From: LMUY01 sp965198565
GTDB lineage: Bacteria > Pseudomonadota > Alphaproteobacteria > Acetobacterales > Acetobacteraceae
Assembly: GCA_965198565.1 (NCBI GenBank)
Contig: OZ240665.1
Location: 930,001-994,000 of the forward strand
DNA: 64,000 nt
Direction: 5' to 3'
Every line of letters starts with the position of its first letter. The stretch's first letter is position 1. The position numbers and the translations under genes were made by a program. Below are positions 49,021-61,569 of the stretch, one piece after another. The notes below the pieces were generated by a model. It saw only the letters and a program-made list of their open reading frames with translations, searched no databases and was not told the DNA's origin.

Positions 49021-50391
49021 ATGAGCCCGCCCACTTGGCTGGTGGCTGCCCCTCGATCGGGCGCCGGCAAGACCACCGTCACGCTCGGCCTCGCCGCCGC
49101 CCTGCGCCGCCGCGGACTGGCCGTGCACACCGCCAAGGCCGGACCCGACTACATCGACCCGGCGTTCCTCGCCGCCGCCTCGGGTGCGCCGAGCGTGAAC
49201 CTGGACAGTTGGGCCATGCCACCCCCCTTGCTCGACAGGCTGTTCGCCCGCGCCCAAGACGGCGCCGACATCCTGCTGGTCGAGAGCGCGATGGGACTGT
49301 TCGATGGCGTGGCGGGCAAGCCCGACGGCGTGGCGGGCAAGCCCGGCCGCACCGGCAGCGCCGCCGACCTCGCCCGCCGCTTCGGCATTCCCGTGCTGCT
49401 GGTGCTGGACGTGTCCGGCCAGGCGCAAACCGCCGCCGCCGTCGCCCACGGCCTGGCGCATTTCGACCCGGCGGTTCGCATCGGCGGCGTGATCCTGAAC
49501 CGCGTCGGCAGCGACAAGCACCGCCGCGCCGCCGCGGCGCTGATGCGGCAGCCCGTGCTCGGCGCCATCCCGCGCGACGCCACACTCGGCCTGCCCGAGC
49601 GGCATTTGGGCCTGGTGCAAGCCGGTGAACACGCAGGACTTACCGCCCTGCTCGACACCCTCGCCAACACGCTGGAAACAAGCATCGACCTCGACCGCCT
49701 CCTTCTCCCTCTCCCTCTGGGAGAGGGCCGGGGTGAGGGGTACACCCACGATCCCGACATCGGGGCCGCCCCTCACCCAACCCTCTCCCAGGGGGAGAGG
49801 GCTTTCAAGGAGATCGACCCCCCCGGACAGCGCATTGCGCTCGCGCGGGACGCGGCGTTCACCTTTCTCTACCCACACCTCCTCACCGCCTGGCGCGAGG
49901 CGGGCGCCGAGATCTTCCCGTTCTCCCCCCTCGCCGACGAAGCACCACCCGACGCGGCCGACTGCTGCTGGCTTCCCGGCGGCTATCCCGAGCTCCACGC
50001 CGCGGCACTCGCCGCCGCCACCGGGTTCTTGGACGGCCTGCGCGCCTTCGCCGCCACCCGTCCCGTGCATGGCGAATGCGGCGGCTACATGGTGCTCGGC
50101 CGCACCCTCACCGACGCCGACGGCACCGCCCACCCCATGGCCGGCCTGCTCGACCACGCCACCAGCTTCGCCCGGCGCAAGCTCCACCTCGGCTACCGCC
50201 GTGCCACTCTCTCCGGAGGCGCCACCGTCCGCGGCCACGAGTTCCACTACGCCACCGTCATCGATCCGGGCGCCGACGCCCCTTACGCCCGCATCACCGA
50301 CGCCGCCGGCGCGCCACTCGGCCCGGCGGGGGGGCGCCGTGGCCACGTCGCCGGGTCGTTTTTCCACGCCATCGCGGCCGAAACCGAATGA
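49021..50391 (+). CDS. cobB: Hydrogenobyrinic/cobyrinic acid a,c-diamide synthase
   Basis: The 456-residue amidotransferase uses glutamine to amidate the a and c carboxylates. The ATP site is LVAAPRSGAGKTTVTLG, with KAGPDYIDPAFLAAASG and LVESAMGLFDGVAG; the C-terminal GATase domain has CWLPGGYPELHA, and the nucleophile in VHGECGGYMVLGRTL. Two palindromic repeats, facing opposite ways, are read in frame in the interdomain linker (about residues 228-261), just before RIALARDAAFTFLYPHL. A 21-nt tandem duplication (DGVAGKP twice, about 95-108) is also present. The stop overlaps cobT. Confidence 0.95.
   Translation: MSPPTWLVAAPRSGAGKTTVTLGLAAALRRRGLAVHTAKAGPDYIDPAFLAAASGAPSVNLDSWAMPPPLLDRLFARAQDGADILLVESAMGLFDGVAGKPDGVAGKPGRTGSAADLARRFGIPVLLVLDVSGQAQTAAAVAHGLAHFDPAVRIGGVILNRVGSDKHRRAAAALMRQPVLGAIPRDATLGLPERHLGLVQAGEHAGLTALLDTLANTLETSIDLDRLLLPLPLGEGRGEGYTHDPDIGAAPHPTLSQGERAFKEIDPPGQRIALARDAAFTFLYPHLLTAWREAGAEIFPFSPLADEAPPDAADCCWLPGGYPELHAAALAAATGFLDGLRAFAATRPVHGECGGYMVLGRTLTDADGTAHPMAGLLDHATSFARRKLHLGYRRATLSGGATVRGHEFHYATVIDPGADAPYARITDAAGAPLGPAGGRRGHVAGSFFHAIAAETE
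49701..49740 (+). repeat. Palindromic repeat, copy 16, inside cobB
   Basis: CCTTCTCCCTCTCCCTCTGG then GAGAGGGCCGGGGTGAGGGG, read as LLLPLPLGEGRGEG, in the linker between the two CobB domains. Confidence 0.9.
49769..49802 (-). repeat. Palindromic repeat, copy 17, inside cobB
   Basis: CCCCTCACCCAACCCTCTCC then CAGGGGGAGAGGGC, read as APHPTLSQGER. It is inverted relative to copy 16, 28 bp away. Confidence 0.88.
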
Positions 50392-51380
50392 CGCTCGAGC
50401 ACCTGCACGCCCTGCTCCGCGCTCTCCCGCCCGGCGACGCCGCCGCCGCGTCCGCCGTCGCGACCCGGCAGGACACGCTGACCAAGCCGCCGGGCAGCCT
50501 CGGACGGCTCGAGACGTTGGTCGCCTGGCTGGCACGATGGCAAGGCCGGGCGGTCCCGCGGCTGGACGACGTGCGCGTGCTGGTGTTCGCTGGCAATCAC
50601 GGCGTGGCCGGGCAGGGCGTCTCGCCGTATCCGGCCGCCGTCACCGCCCAGATGGTGGCCAATTTCGCGGCCGGCGGCGCGGCCATCAACCAACTCGCCA
50701 GCCTCGCCGGCGCGACCCTGCAGGTAGTCCCGCTCGCGCTCGACAGCCCCACCGCCGACATCACCCAAGCCCCCGCGATGACCGTGGCCGAGTTCGCCGC
50801 CGCCGTCGCCGCTGGATGGGGCGCGGTGGCGCCGGGCACCGACCTGCTCTGCCTGGGCGAGATGGGCATCGGCAACACCACCGCGGCGGCCGCGCTCTGC
50901 ACCGGGCTGTTCGGCGGCAACGGTTGGGCCGGCCGCGGCACCGGAGTCGACGACGCCGGGCTCGCCCGCAAGCAGCAGGCGGTAGACCGCGCCGCCGCAC
51001 TGCACGCCGGGCAAGACCCGCTCGAACTCGCCCGCCGTCTGGGTGGCCGCGAACTGGCCGCCATCCTTGGCGCGGTCGCCGCCGCCCGGCAGCAGGGCGT
51101 GCCTGTGCTGCTGGACGGCTTCGTCTGCACCGCCGCCGCCGCGCCCTTGGCCAAGCTTGCGCCGGGCGCGCTGGACCACTGCCTCGCCGCCCACGTGTCC
51201 GCCGAGACCGGGCACCGCCGGCTGCTTGCGGCACTCGGGCTGGAGCCGCTGCTCGACCTCGGCGTGCGCCTGGGCGAGGCCTCCGGTGCCGCGCTCGCCG
51301 TGCCCCTGCTGCGGGCGGCGCTCGCCTGCCACACCGGCATGGCGACCTTCGCCGAGGCGGCGGTGGCCACCGCCCCGTGA
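50388..51380 (+). CDS. cobT: Nicotinate-nucleotide--dimethylbenzimidazole phosphoribosyltransferase
   Basis: The 330-residue CobT (called CobU in Pseudomonas) activates dimethylbenzimidazole to alpha-ribazole phosphate for the lower ligand. Diagnostic stretches are LTKPPGSLGRLETL, VLVFAGNHGVAGQGVSPYP, LCLGEMGIGNTTAAAAL, GRGTGVDDAGLARK and the catalytic-Glu region ALLDLGVRLGEASGAALA (here LLDLGVRLGEASG). Length is usual (330-350). It is not the cobaltochelatase subunit that shares the CobT name. The start overlaps the cobB stop, and its stop overlaps cobV. Confidence 0.95.
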   Translation: MTLEHLHALLRALPPGDAAAASAVATRQDTLTKPPGSLGRLETLVAWLARWQGRAVPRLDDVRVLVFAGNHGVAGQGVSPYPAAVTAQMVANFAAGGAAINQLASLAGATLQVVPLALDSPTADITQAPAMTVAEFAAAVAAGWGAVAPGTDLLCLGEMGIGNTTAAAALCTGLFGGNGWAGRGTGVDDAGLARKQQAVDRAAALHAGQDPLELARRLGGRELAAILGAVAAARQQGVPVLLDGFVCTAAAAPLAKLAPGALDHCLAAHVSAETGHRRLLAALGLEPLLDLGVRLGEASGAALAVPLLRAALACHTGMATFAEAAVATAP

Positions 51381-52084
51381 AACGCCGATGGGCGGAGTTC
51401 CTGGCGGCGCTCACCCTGCTCACCCGGCTGCCGGTCAGCCGCTTTGTCACAACCTTTCCGGCGCCAGGCGATTGCGTCTGGGCCTATCCGTTGGTGGGGC
51501 TGGTGGTCGGGGGCATCGGGGGGGCTACCCTCTGGCTGGCCCGCGCGGCGGAGCTTGCACCCGCTTTGGCCGTCATCCTCGCGCTGGCCGCCACCGCACT
51601 CGCGACCGGAGCCTTGCACGAAGACGGGCTGGCCGACACCGCCGACGGCTTCGGCGGCGGCCGCACCCGTGAGGCCAAGCTCGCCATCATGCGCGACAGC
51701 CGCATCGGCAGCTTCGGGGCGTTGGCGCTGATGCTGAGCCTGGCCCTGCGCGCCGTGGCGCTCGCCACCACGCCGCGCCCGGTTGTCGCGCTGGTTGCGG
51801 CGGCAATCCTTGGGCGGGCGGCGATGCTGGTGCCGCTGTTTGCGCCGGCCGCCCGCACCGATGGCCTGGGTGCCGCCCTGGCCCGGACGCCGCGCCTCGC
51901 TCTGACCGTGGGATTGCTGCTCGCCACCCCGCTCGCGGTGGTCTCGCCCGTCGCTGTGCTGGCCGCGGTGGCGGTGGGGCTGGGCATGGTGCTGCTCGCC
52001 CGGCGGCAGGTTGGCGGCTTCACCGGAGACGTGCTGGGCGCCACCGAGCAACTCGCCGAATGCGCCGCCCTGCTGTGCTTATGA
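51377..52084 (+). CDS. cobV: Adenosylcobinamide-GDP ribazoletransferase (cobalamin synthase)
   Basis: A 235-residue membrane enzyme (CobV/CobS) that joins alpha-ribazole to adenosylcobinamide-GDP, the last assembly step. It has FLAALTLLTRLPV at the start, VWAYPLVGLVVGGIGGA, the acidic active-site motif GALHEDGLADTADGFGGG, IMRDSRIGSFGALAL, and several hydrophobic helices. The GTG start at 51377 overlaps the cobT TGA. It ends the rightward cobalamin gene set and converges with sucB; the 63-bp gap holds a palindromic repeat. Confidence 0.94.
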   Translation: MKRRWAEFLAALTLLTRLPVSRFVTTFPAPGDCVWAYPLVGLVVGGIGGATLWLARAAELAPALAVILALAATALATGALHEDGLADTADGFGGGRTREAKLAIMRDSRIGSFGALALMLSLALRAVALATTPRPVVALVAAAILGRAAMLVPLFAPAARTDGLGAALARTPRLALTVGLLLATPLAVVSPVAVLAAVAVGLGMVLLARRQVGGFTGDVLGATEQLAECAALLCL

Positions 52085-52094
52085 CATTACCCAA

Positions 52095-52130
52095 TCCTCG
52101 CCCTCTCCCGCCAGCGGGCGAGGGAGATAA
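52095..52130 (-). repeat. Palindromic repeat, copy 18
   Basis: CCTCGCCCTCTCCCGCCAGC then GGGCGAGGGAGA, between the converging 3' ends of cobV and sucB. A likely shared 3' hairpin. Confidence 0.8.
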
Positions 52131-52147
52131 GCGAGCGGCGGCTGACT

Positions 52148-53482
52148 CTACAGCCCCAGCAGCAGCCGTCTCGGGTCCTCCACGCCTTCCTTCACCCGCA
52201 CCAGGAAGCTCACCGCCTCCTTGCCGTCCACGATGCGGTGGTCGTAGCTCACCGCCAGATACATCATCGGGCGGATTTCGACCTTGCCGGCAATCGCCAC
52301 CGGGCGCTCCTGGATCTTGTGCATGCCCAGGATCGCCGACTGCGGCGGGTTCAGGATCGGCGTGCTCATCAGCGAGCCATACACGCCGCCATTGGTGATC
52401 GAGAAACTGCCCCCGGTCAGCTCGTCCAGCTTGATCCCCCCGTCCCGCGCGCGGCGGCCGAAGTCGCTGATGCTGCGCTCGATCTGCGCAATGCTCATCG
52501 TGTCCGCGTCGCGCACCACCGGAACCACCAGCCCGTTCGCGCCGCCGACGGCGATGCCCATGTGGACGTAGTGCTTGTAGACGATCTCGTCGCCGTCGAT
52601 CTCGGCGTTGACGGCGGGGAACTCCTTCAGCGCCTCGACGCAGGCGCGCACGAAAAAGCCCATGAAGCCCAGCCGAGTGCCGTTGTGCTTCTTCTCGAAG
52701 GCGTCGCGATACTCGGCGCGCAAGGTCATCGCGGCCGACATGTCCACCTCGTTAAAGGTGGTCAGCATGGCGGCGTTGTTCTGCGCCTCCTTCAGGCGCG
52801 ACGCGATGGTGCGGCGTAGCCGGGTCATCTTCACCCGCTCTTCGCGCGCAGCCTCCGGCCCAGGGCCACGCGCCGCCGGTGGGGCCGCCGGTGCCGGCGC
52901 AGCAGCGGGGCGGCTCAGGAATGCCAGCACGTCGCCCTTGGTGATGCGCCCGTCCTTGCCCGACCCGGCGCCCATTTGCTCGGCGCTGACATCGGCCTCG
53001 GCCATCCGCTTGGCGGCGGAGGGCATCGGAGCATGCGCCGCCACGTCGGAGGGCGGGGTGGCCGGCCGTGCCACCGGACCGGCTGGCGCACGCGGCGGCT
53101 GCGGGCCGGGGGACGTCGCCTGGGCCTGGGCCTGGGTCTGGCCCTGGACAGGAGCCGGGGCTGCCTGGACGGGGGGCGGCGCCTTGCCCGGGGACGCGGA
53201 ACTGGCCGGCGTGCTGGGCGGCTTGGCGGGAGCCGCCGCACCGTCGCCCTCTTCCACCGTGCCCAACAACGCGCCCACTTCCACCTCGGCCCCCTCGTCG
53301 GCCGCGAGCGCGCCCAAGGTGCCGGCGGCAGGCGAGTTCACCTCTACCGTCACCTTGTCGGTTTCGAGCTCGACCAGCGCCTCGTCCGCCGCAACCTTGT
53401 CCCCCGCCTTCTTCAGCCATCGCGCGACGGTGGCAGTGGTGACGCTCTCGCCCAGGGTGGGAACTTTGATATCGGCGGACAT
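52148..53482 (-). CDS. sucB: 2-oxoglutarate dehydrogenase E2, dihydrolipoyl succinyltransferase
   Basis: SucB (444 residues) is the core of the 2-oxoglutarate dehydrogenase complex. The lipoyl domain (1-78) has Lys43 in ELETDKVTVEV; a long alanine/proline/glutamine linker (about 80-150) follows, then the E1/E3-binding domain (MPSAAKRMAEADV, about 152-190) and the catalytic domain ending with SYDHRIVDGKEAVSFLVRVK and DPRRLLLGL. Start MSADIKVPTLGES at 53482 follows AAGGA. It is 20 bp downstream of sucA. The E3 gene is not in the window. Confidence 0.96.
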   Translation of the reverse strand: MSADIKVPTLGESVTTATVARWLKKAGDKVAADEALVELETDKVTVEVNSPAAGTLGALAADEGAEVEVGALLGTVEEGDGAAAPAKPPSTPASSASPGKAPPPVQAAPAPVQGQTQAQAQATSPGPQPPRAPAGPVARPATPPSDVAAHAPMPSAAKRMAEADVSAEQMGAGSGKDGRITKGDVLAFLSRPAAAPAPAAPPAARGPGPEAAREERVKMTRLRRTIASRLKEAQNNAAMLTTFNEVDMSAAMTLRAEYRDAFEKKHNGTRLGFMGFFVRACVEALKEFPAVNAEIDGDEIVYKHYVHMGIAVGGANGLVVPVVRDADTMSIAQIERSISDFGRRARDGGIKLDELTGGSFSITNGGVYGSLMSTPILNPPQSAILGMHKIQERPVAIAGKVEIRPMMYLAVSYDHRIVDGKEAVSFLVRVKEGVEDPRRLLLGL

Positions 53483-53502
53483 GACGGCGGAATCCTTCTC
53501 GG

Positions 53503-56403
<2,901 letters not shown>

Positions 56404-56508
56404 TCGGTTCGCCCCTTCGCTCAGCCGCGAGCCTCTAACATGGTCCCGGCTGGGCGCCTTCGCATCAAAATATCATCAGGACTGTCGTTCACACATGGCG
56501 CAGGCGGA

Positions 56509-57383
56509 TCAGCCGTTCAGCGCCTTCACCATCGTGCTGCCCAGCGCGGACGGGCTTTCGGCCACGTGGATGCCAGCGATGCGCATCGCCTCGAACTTGG
56601 CCGCCGCGGTGTCGCGCCCGCCGCTGATCACCGCACCCGCATGCCCCATCCGCCGGCCCGGCGGCGCGGTCGACCCGGCGATGAAGCCCACCACCTTCTT
56701 GGGGCTCTTCTCCCGCGCCAGGAACTCGGCCGCGTCGATCTCCGAAGCGCCGCCGATCTCGCCGATCATGATGATGCTCTCGGTTTCCGGGTCGGCCAGG
56801 AACATCTCCAGCACCTCGATGAAGTCGGTGCCCTTCACCGGGTCGCCGCCGATGCCGACGCAGGTGCTCTGCCCCAGCCCGGCCGCCGTGGTCTGCGCCA
56901 CCGCCTCGTAGGTGAGGGTGCCGGAGCGGCTGACGATGCCCACCTTGCCGCGGCGGTGGATGTGGCCCGGCATGATGCCGATCTTGCAGGCCTCGGGCGT
57001 GATGACGCCGGGGCAATTGGGCCCGATCAGCCGGCTGCGCGTGCCCGACAGCGCCCGCTTGACCCGGATCATGTCCTGCACCGGGATCCCTTCGGTGATG
57101 CAGACGATCAGCTCCACGCCAGCGTCGATCGCTTCCAGGATGGCGTCGGCCGCGAACGGGGGCGGCACGTAGATGGCGCTGGCGGTGGCGCCGGTGGATT
57201 CCACCGCTTCGGCCACCGTGTCGAACACCGGCAGGTCAAGGTGCAGCGAGCCGCCTTTGCCCGGCGTCACCCCGCCCATCACCTTGGTGCCATAGGCAAT
57301 GGCCTGCTCGGAGTGAAACGTGCCCTGCGCCCCAGTGAACCCCTGGGTGATGACCTTGGTGTTCGCGTCGACCAGAACGGCCA

Positions 57384-57384
<1 letters not shown>
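56509..57384 (-). CDS. sucD: Succinyl-CoA synthetase alpha subunit
   Basis: SucD (291 residues) carries the phosphorylated active-site His in MGHAGAVISGG (about 245-255) and the CoA-binding N-terminus VITQGFTGAQGTFHSEQAI. IGPNCPGVITPEACKIGIMP and RSGTLTYEAVAQT are family signatures. The ATG overlaps the TAA of sucC by one base, so the two subunits are made in balance. Confidence 0.97.
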
Positions 57385-58580
<1,196 letters not shown>

Positions 58581-58585
58581 CCGGG

Positions 58586-59539
58586 TCAGCCCACCAGTTT
58601 CTTGCAGGCGTCCAGCAATTCGCGTACCGCGCCGCAGCTCTTGTCGAATGCGGCCTGCTCCTCCGGATCCAGCGCGATCTCCACGATCCGCTCCACCCCG
58701 CCGGCCCCGATCACCACCGGCACGCCGACATAGAGGTCGCTTACGCCATACTGGCCCGTGAGCATGGCGGCGCAGGGCAGCACCCGCTTCTTGTCCTTCA
58801 GGTAGCTTTCCGCCATCGCAATCGCCGAGGCCGCCGGGGCATAGAACGCGCTGCCCTTTTCCAGCAGCTTGACGATCTCGCCGCCGCCATTGGCGGTGCG
58901 CTTGACGATGGCGTCGATCTTGTCCTGCGTGGTCCAGCCCATCTTCACCAGGTCCGGCACCGGAATGCCGGCCACGGTGGAGTAGCGGGTGAGCGGGACC
59001 ATGGTGTCGCCATGGCCGCCGAGCACGAAGGCGGTCACGTCCTCCACGCTCACGTTGAACTCGTGCGCCAGGAACAGGCGGAAGCGCGAGCTGTCCAGCA
59101 CGCCCGCCATGCCAACCACCTTGTTGGGCGGCAGGCCAGATTTCTGCTGCATCACCCAGACCATCGCGTCCAACGGATTGGTGATGACGATCACGAACGC
59201 GTCCGGGCAGTGCGCCTTGATGCCCTCGGCCACGGTGGCGATCACCCCGGCATTCTTGGCCACCAAGTCGTCGCGGGACATGCCGGGTTGGCGCGGGAAG
59301 CCGGCCGTCACGATCACCACGTCCGACCCGGCGATGCTGCTGTAGTCGCTGCTGCCCGCCATGTGGCTGTCGAAGCTGTCGACTGGGCTGGACTGCATGA
59401 TGTCGAGTGCTTTGCCGGCCGCCACGCCGCCGAACACGTCGAACAGGGCGACGTCGCCGAGGTCCTTCAGGCCGACGAGGTGGGCGAGGGTGCCGCCGAT
59501 ATTGCCTGCGCCGATCAGGGCGATTTTGTTGCGAGCCAT
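58586..59539 (-). CDS. mdh: Malate dehydrogenase
   Basis: Mdh (317 residues) is of the lactate-dehydrogenase-like type found in alphaproteobacteria. It has the NAD loop IGAGNIGGTLAHLV, the substrate arginines in GFPRQPGMSRDDL, NPLDAMVWVMQ, GMAGVLDSSRFRLFLA and the catalytic His in LGGHGDTMVPL. I chose MARNKIALIG at 59539 because GGAG lies 8 nt upstream; an alternative start nine codons earlier is not supported. First gene of the TCA operon. Confidence 0.97.
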   Translation of the reverse strand: MARNKIALIGAGNIGGTLAHLVGLKDLGDVALFDVFGGVAAGKALDIMQSSPVDSFDSHMAGSSDYSSIAGSDVVIVTAGFPRQPGMSRDDLVAKNAGVIATVAEGIKAHCPDAFVIVITNPLDAMVWVMQQKSGLPPNKVVGMAGVLDSSRFRLFLAHEFNVSVEDVTAFVLGGHGDTMVPLTRYSTVAGIPVPDLVKMGWTTQDKIDAIVKRTANGGGEIVKLLEKGSAFYAPAASAIAMAESYLKDKKRVLPCAAMLTGQYGVSDLYVGVPVVIGAGGVERIVEIALDPEEQAAFDKSCGAVRELLDACKKLVG

Positions 59540-59669
59540 GGGGGGTATCTCCGGATGCAGCGCCAAGGTGCCCGCCGAGGCGGCCGGCCGTCCGGAAGGC
59601 AGTCGTGCCTACTCCATCCGGTCTGGAGGGGCAAGCTGAGCGGGTGCAGCATTCTGACCCATCGACTGA

Positions 59670-59698
59670 AAGCCCTCTCCCAGAGGGAGAGGGAGTGG
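59670..59698 (-). repeat. Palindromic repeat, copy 19
   Basis: AGCCCTCTCCCAGAGGGAGA then GGGAGTGG, in the 172-bp gap between the esterase stop and mdh, upstream of mdh. Confidence 0.8.
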
Positions 59699-59711
59699 CT
59701 TCAGCAGACGA

Positions 59712-61421
59712 TCACGGGGTCGCCACGCTCTCGATCAGCACCTCGGGATAGCCCAGCGAAGCCCACAGCGCACACTGGTGCTTGGCCGCGAAGTTGCTCT
59801 CCGGCGCGGGCGGGGATGTGAGCGACAGCAAGCGGCTTGCCGGGGCGTAGCTCGGCCAGAACGGCCGGTCTTCCGGCGCTTGCAGCGGCACGCCGATCGG
59901 GCCGAGCAGGTCGTCCCGGTTGTTGACGTTGCCCGACGCGGCAAGCGAGGTCCAATAGTCGATGATCTGCCGCGACAGCAGCGCATCGCCGCCGCTGAGC
60001 GCCCGGCCAGCGCCGTTATGCCCGAACACATAGGCCAGCTCCGCCGTATGGCTGTCGCCTTGGGTGACGCCTGGGGCTGACGGCACCGGGAAGTTCAGGA
60101 CCGGGTTCGGCTTGTCGAACTCGTAGCCCCAGACCGGCGTGTAGGCGGCCGCCACCGTGCGGATATGGTCGGTCGGGCAGGCAAAGAAGCTGTCGGTTGC
60201 AATCGCCGCAAGGGCGTCACCCGGCGTTGCGTAGTTCGAGAACGGGTAGGCGGCCAGGATCTGGGTGGCGCCGGCCGGGAAATCGGCCGCAATCGTCGCC
60301 GTCACCTGGCCCGCAGTGAGCGGCACGTTCGGATTGGCGGCGTTGGTGGCGACCGCGATGAAGTAGGACCCTTCGTTGGCCGTGGTGCCGGCGATGATCG
60401 GCACCCGGTTGAACTGGCCCGCCCCGATCAACGCCGCCGGGGCGGCCGGTACGGTGCGGCCATCGAGAAAGGGGCCGCCGTTCACCCCAGCCGCCTCGAG
60501 CGCAAGAAAATTCGCCGTCGGCACGGCTCGGAGGCAGGCGGCGGTGTTGTTGGCTGGGTCGCACCCCAAGGCCTCGATCACCGGGTTGTACAGCGCCTCC
60601 ACCACCGGGAGGGTGACGGAGTTGCCATCATCGCTGCTTTCGATGATGGCCCGGCTGAACAGCCCCGCGGCGTCCGGCGACACGACCTGGTAGAGCACCG
60701 AGATGCCGCCCGCACTCTGGCCGAAAATCGTGACGTTGTTCGGGTCGCCGCCAAAGCCAGCGATGTTCTGCCGAACCCAGCGCAGCGCCTGCTGCTGATC
60801 CTGCAGGCCGTAGTTGCCGGATGGCCGGCCGTTGTCGGCGTCCAGCCCGGCCGTGGCAAGGAAGCCCAACAGGCTCAAGCGGTAGTTCAGCGTGACCACG
60901 ACCACGCCGGAGCGGTTCGCGATGTCCACGCCGCTATAATCCGCGCCGCTGTATCCCGGCCCACCCGGGGTGACGCCGCCATTGCCGCTGATGAAGCTGC
61001 CGCCGTGAAAGAACACCATCACTGGCCGGTTCCGCACGCCGATGGCCGGCGCATACACGTTGAGGAACAGGCAGTCCTCGTCGCTGCTGGCCGAATGCAG
61101 CCGATCGGTCTGCGGACACGGGCTGCCATACTGGGTCGCCGGCAGCGGCGCCGTCCAGGCAGCATGGGGCTGGGGCGGCGCGAAGCGGAGATTGCCCACC
61201 GGGGGCGCCGCGTAAGGTATTCCCAGGAAGCTGGCAATCAGGCCGTCGTAACGGCCGATGACATCGCCCTGGGCCGTGTGTGCCCGCGGCGCAATCTCGA
61301 ATGGTTGGGCAACAGCGGCCGTGCAATAGGCCATCGCCACCGCGACCACGCACGCACTGGCGAAATGGCCGAACCGCAACCCAGCGCGCCGCTTCGAGCG
61401 GCGCGACATTATCAAGCGCAT
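59712..61421 (-). CDS. Secreted type B carboxylesterase
   Basis: A 569-residue alpha/beta-hydrolase of the carboxylesterase/lipase family, exported by a signal peptide (residues 1-38, cleavage after AVA). The oxyanion region is VMVFFHGGSFISGNGG, the nucleophile is in FGQSAGGISVLYQV, and the acid and His lie in ANEGSYF and GDSHTAELAYVFGH. Length is typical (500-570). GGGGAG lies 8 nt before the chosen ATG. It cleaves an ester or polymer outside the cytoplasm; substrate unknown. It sits between zapE and mdh, which are usually adjacent in alphaproteobacteria. Confidence 0.9.
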   Translation of the reverse strand: MRLIMSRRSKRRAGLRFGHFASACVVAVAMAYCTAAVAQPFEIAPRAHTAQGDVIGRYDGLIASFLGIPYAAPPVGNLRFAPPQPHAAWTAPLPATQYGSPCPQTDRLHSASSDEDCLFLNVYAPAIGVRNRPVMVFFHGGSFISGNGGVTPGGPGYSGADYSGVDIANRSGVVVVTLNYRLSLLGFLATAGLDADNGRPSGNYGLQDQQQALRWVRQNIAGFGGDPNNVTIFGQSAGGISVLYQVVSPDAAGLFSRAIIESSDDGNSVTLPVVEALYNPVIEALGCDPANNTAACLRAVPTANFLALEAAGVNGGPFLDGRTVPAAPAALIGAGQFNRVPIIAGTTANEGSYFIAVATNAANPNVPLTAGQVTATIAADFPAGATQILAAYPFSNYATPGDALAAIATDSFFACPTDHIRTVAAAYTPVWGYEFDKPNPVLNFPVPSAPGVTQGDSHTAELAYVFGHNGAGRALSGGDALLSRQIIDYWTSLAASGNVNNRDDLLGPIGVPLQAPEDRPFWPSYAPASRLLSLTSPPAPESNFAAKHQCALWASLGYPEVLIESVATP

Positions 61422-61569
61422 ACGTTTTCTCCCCTGCGCAATATCCTTTCATGCAACAGGTCCCGAAACAAGTCGCGGATGCTCCCAAGGCGATCGAACG
61501 GGGGCGATCGGGTCGGGGCGGGAGTGGGCCAGACCTAGGCGACAGCCCTGCTGCCGCCTCGTTCCCGAG

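Noticed and set aside
50388..51380. Cobaltochelatase subunit CobT.
   Set aside because: The sequence has nicotinate-nucleotide-DMB phosphoribosyltransferase motifs; the names collide between organisms.
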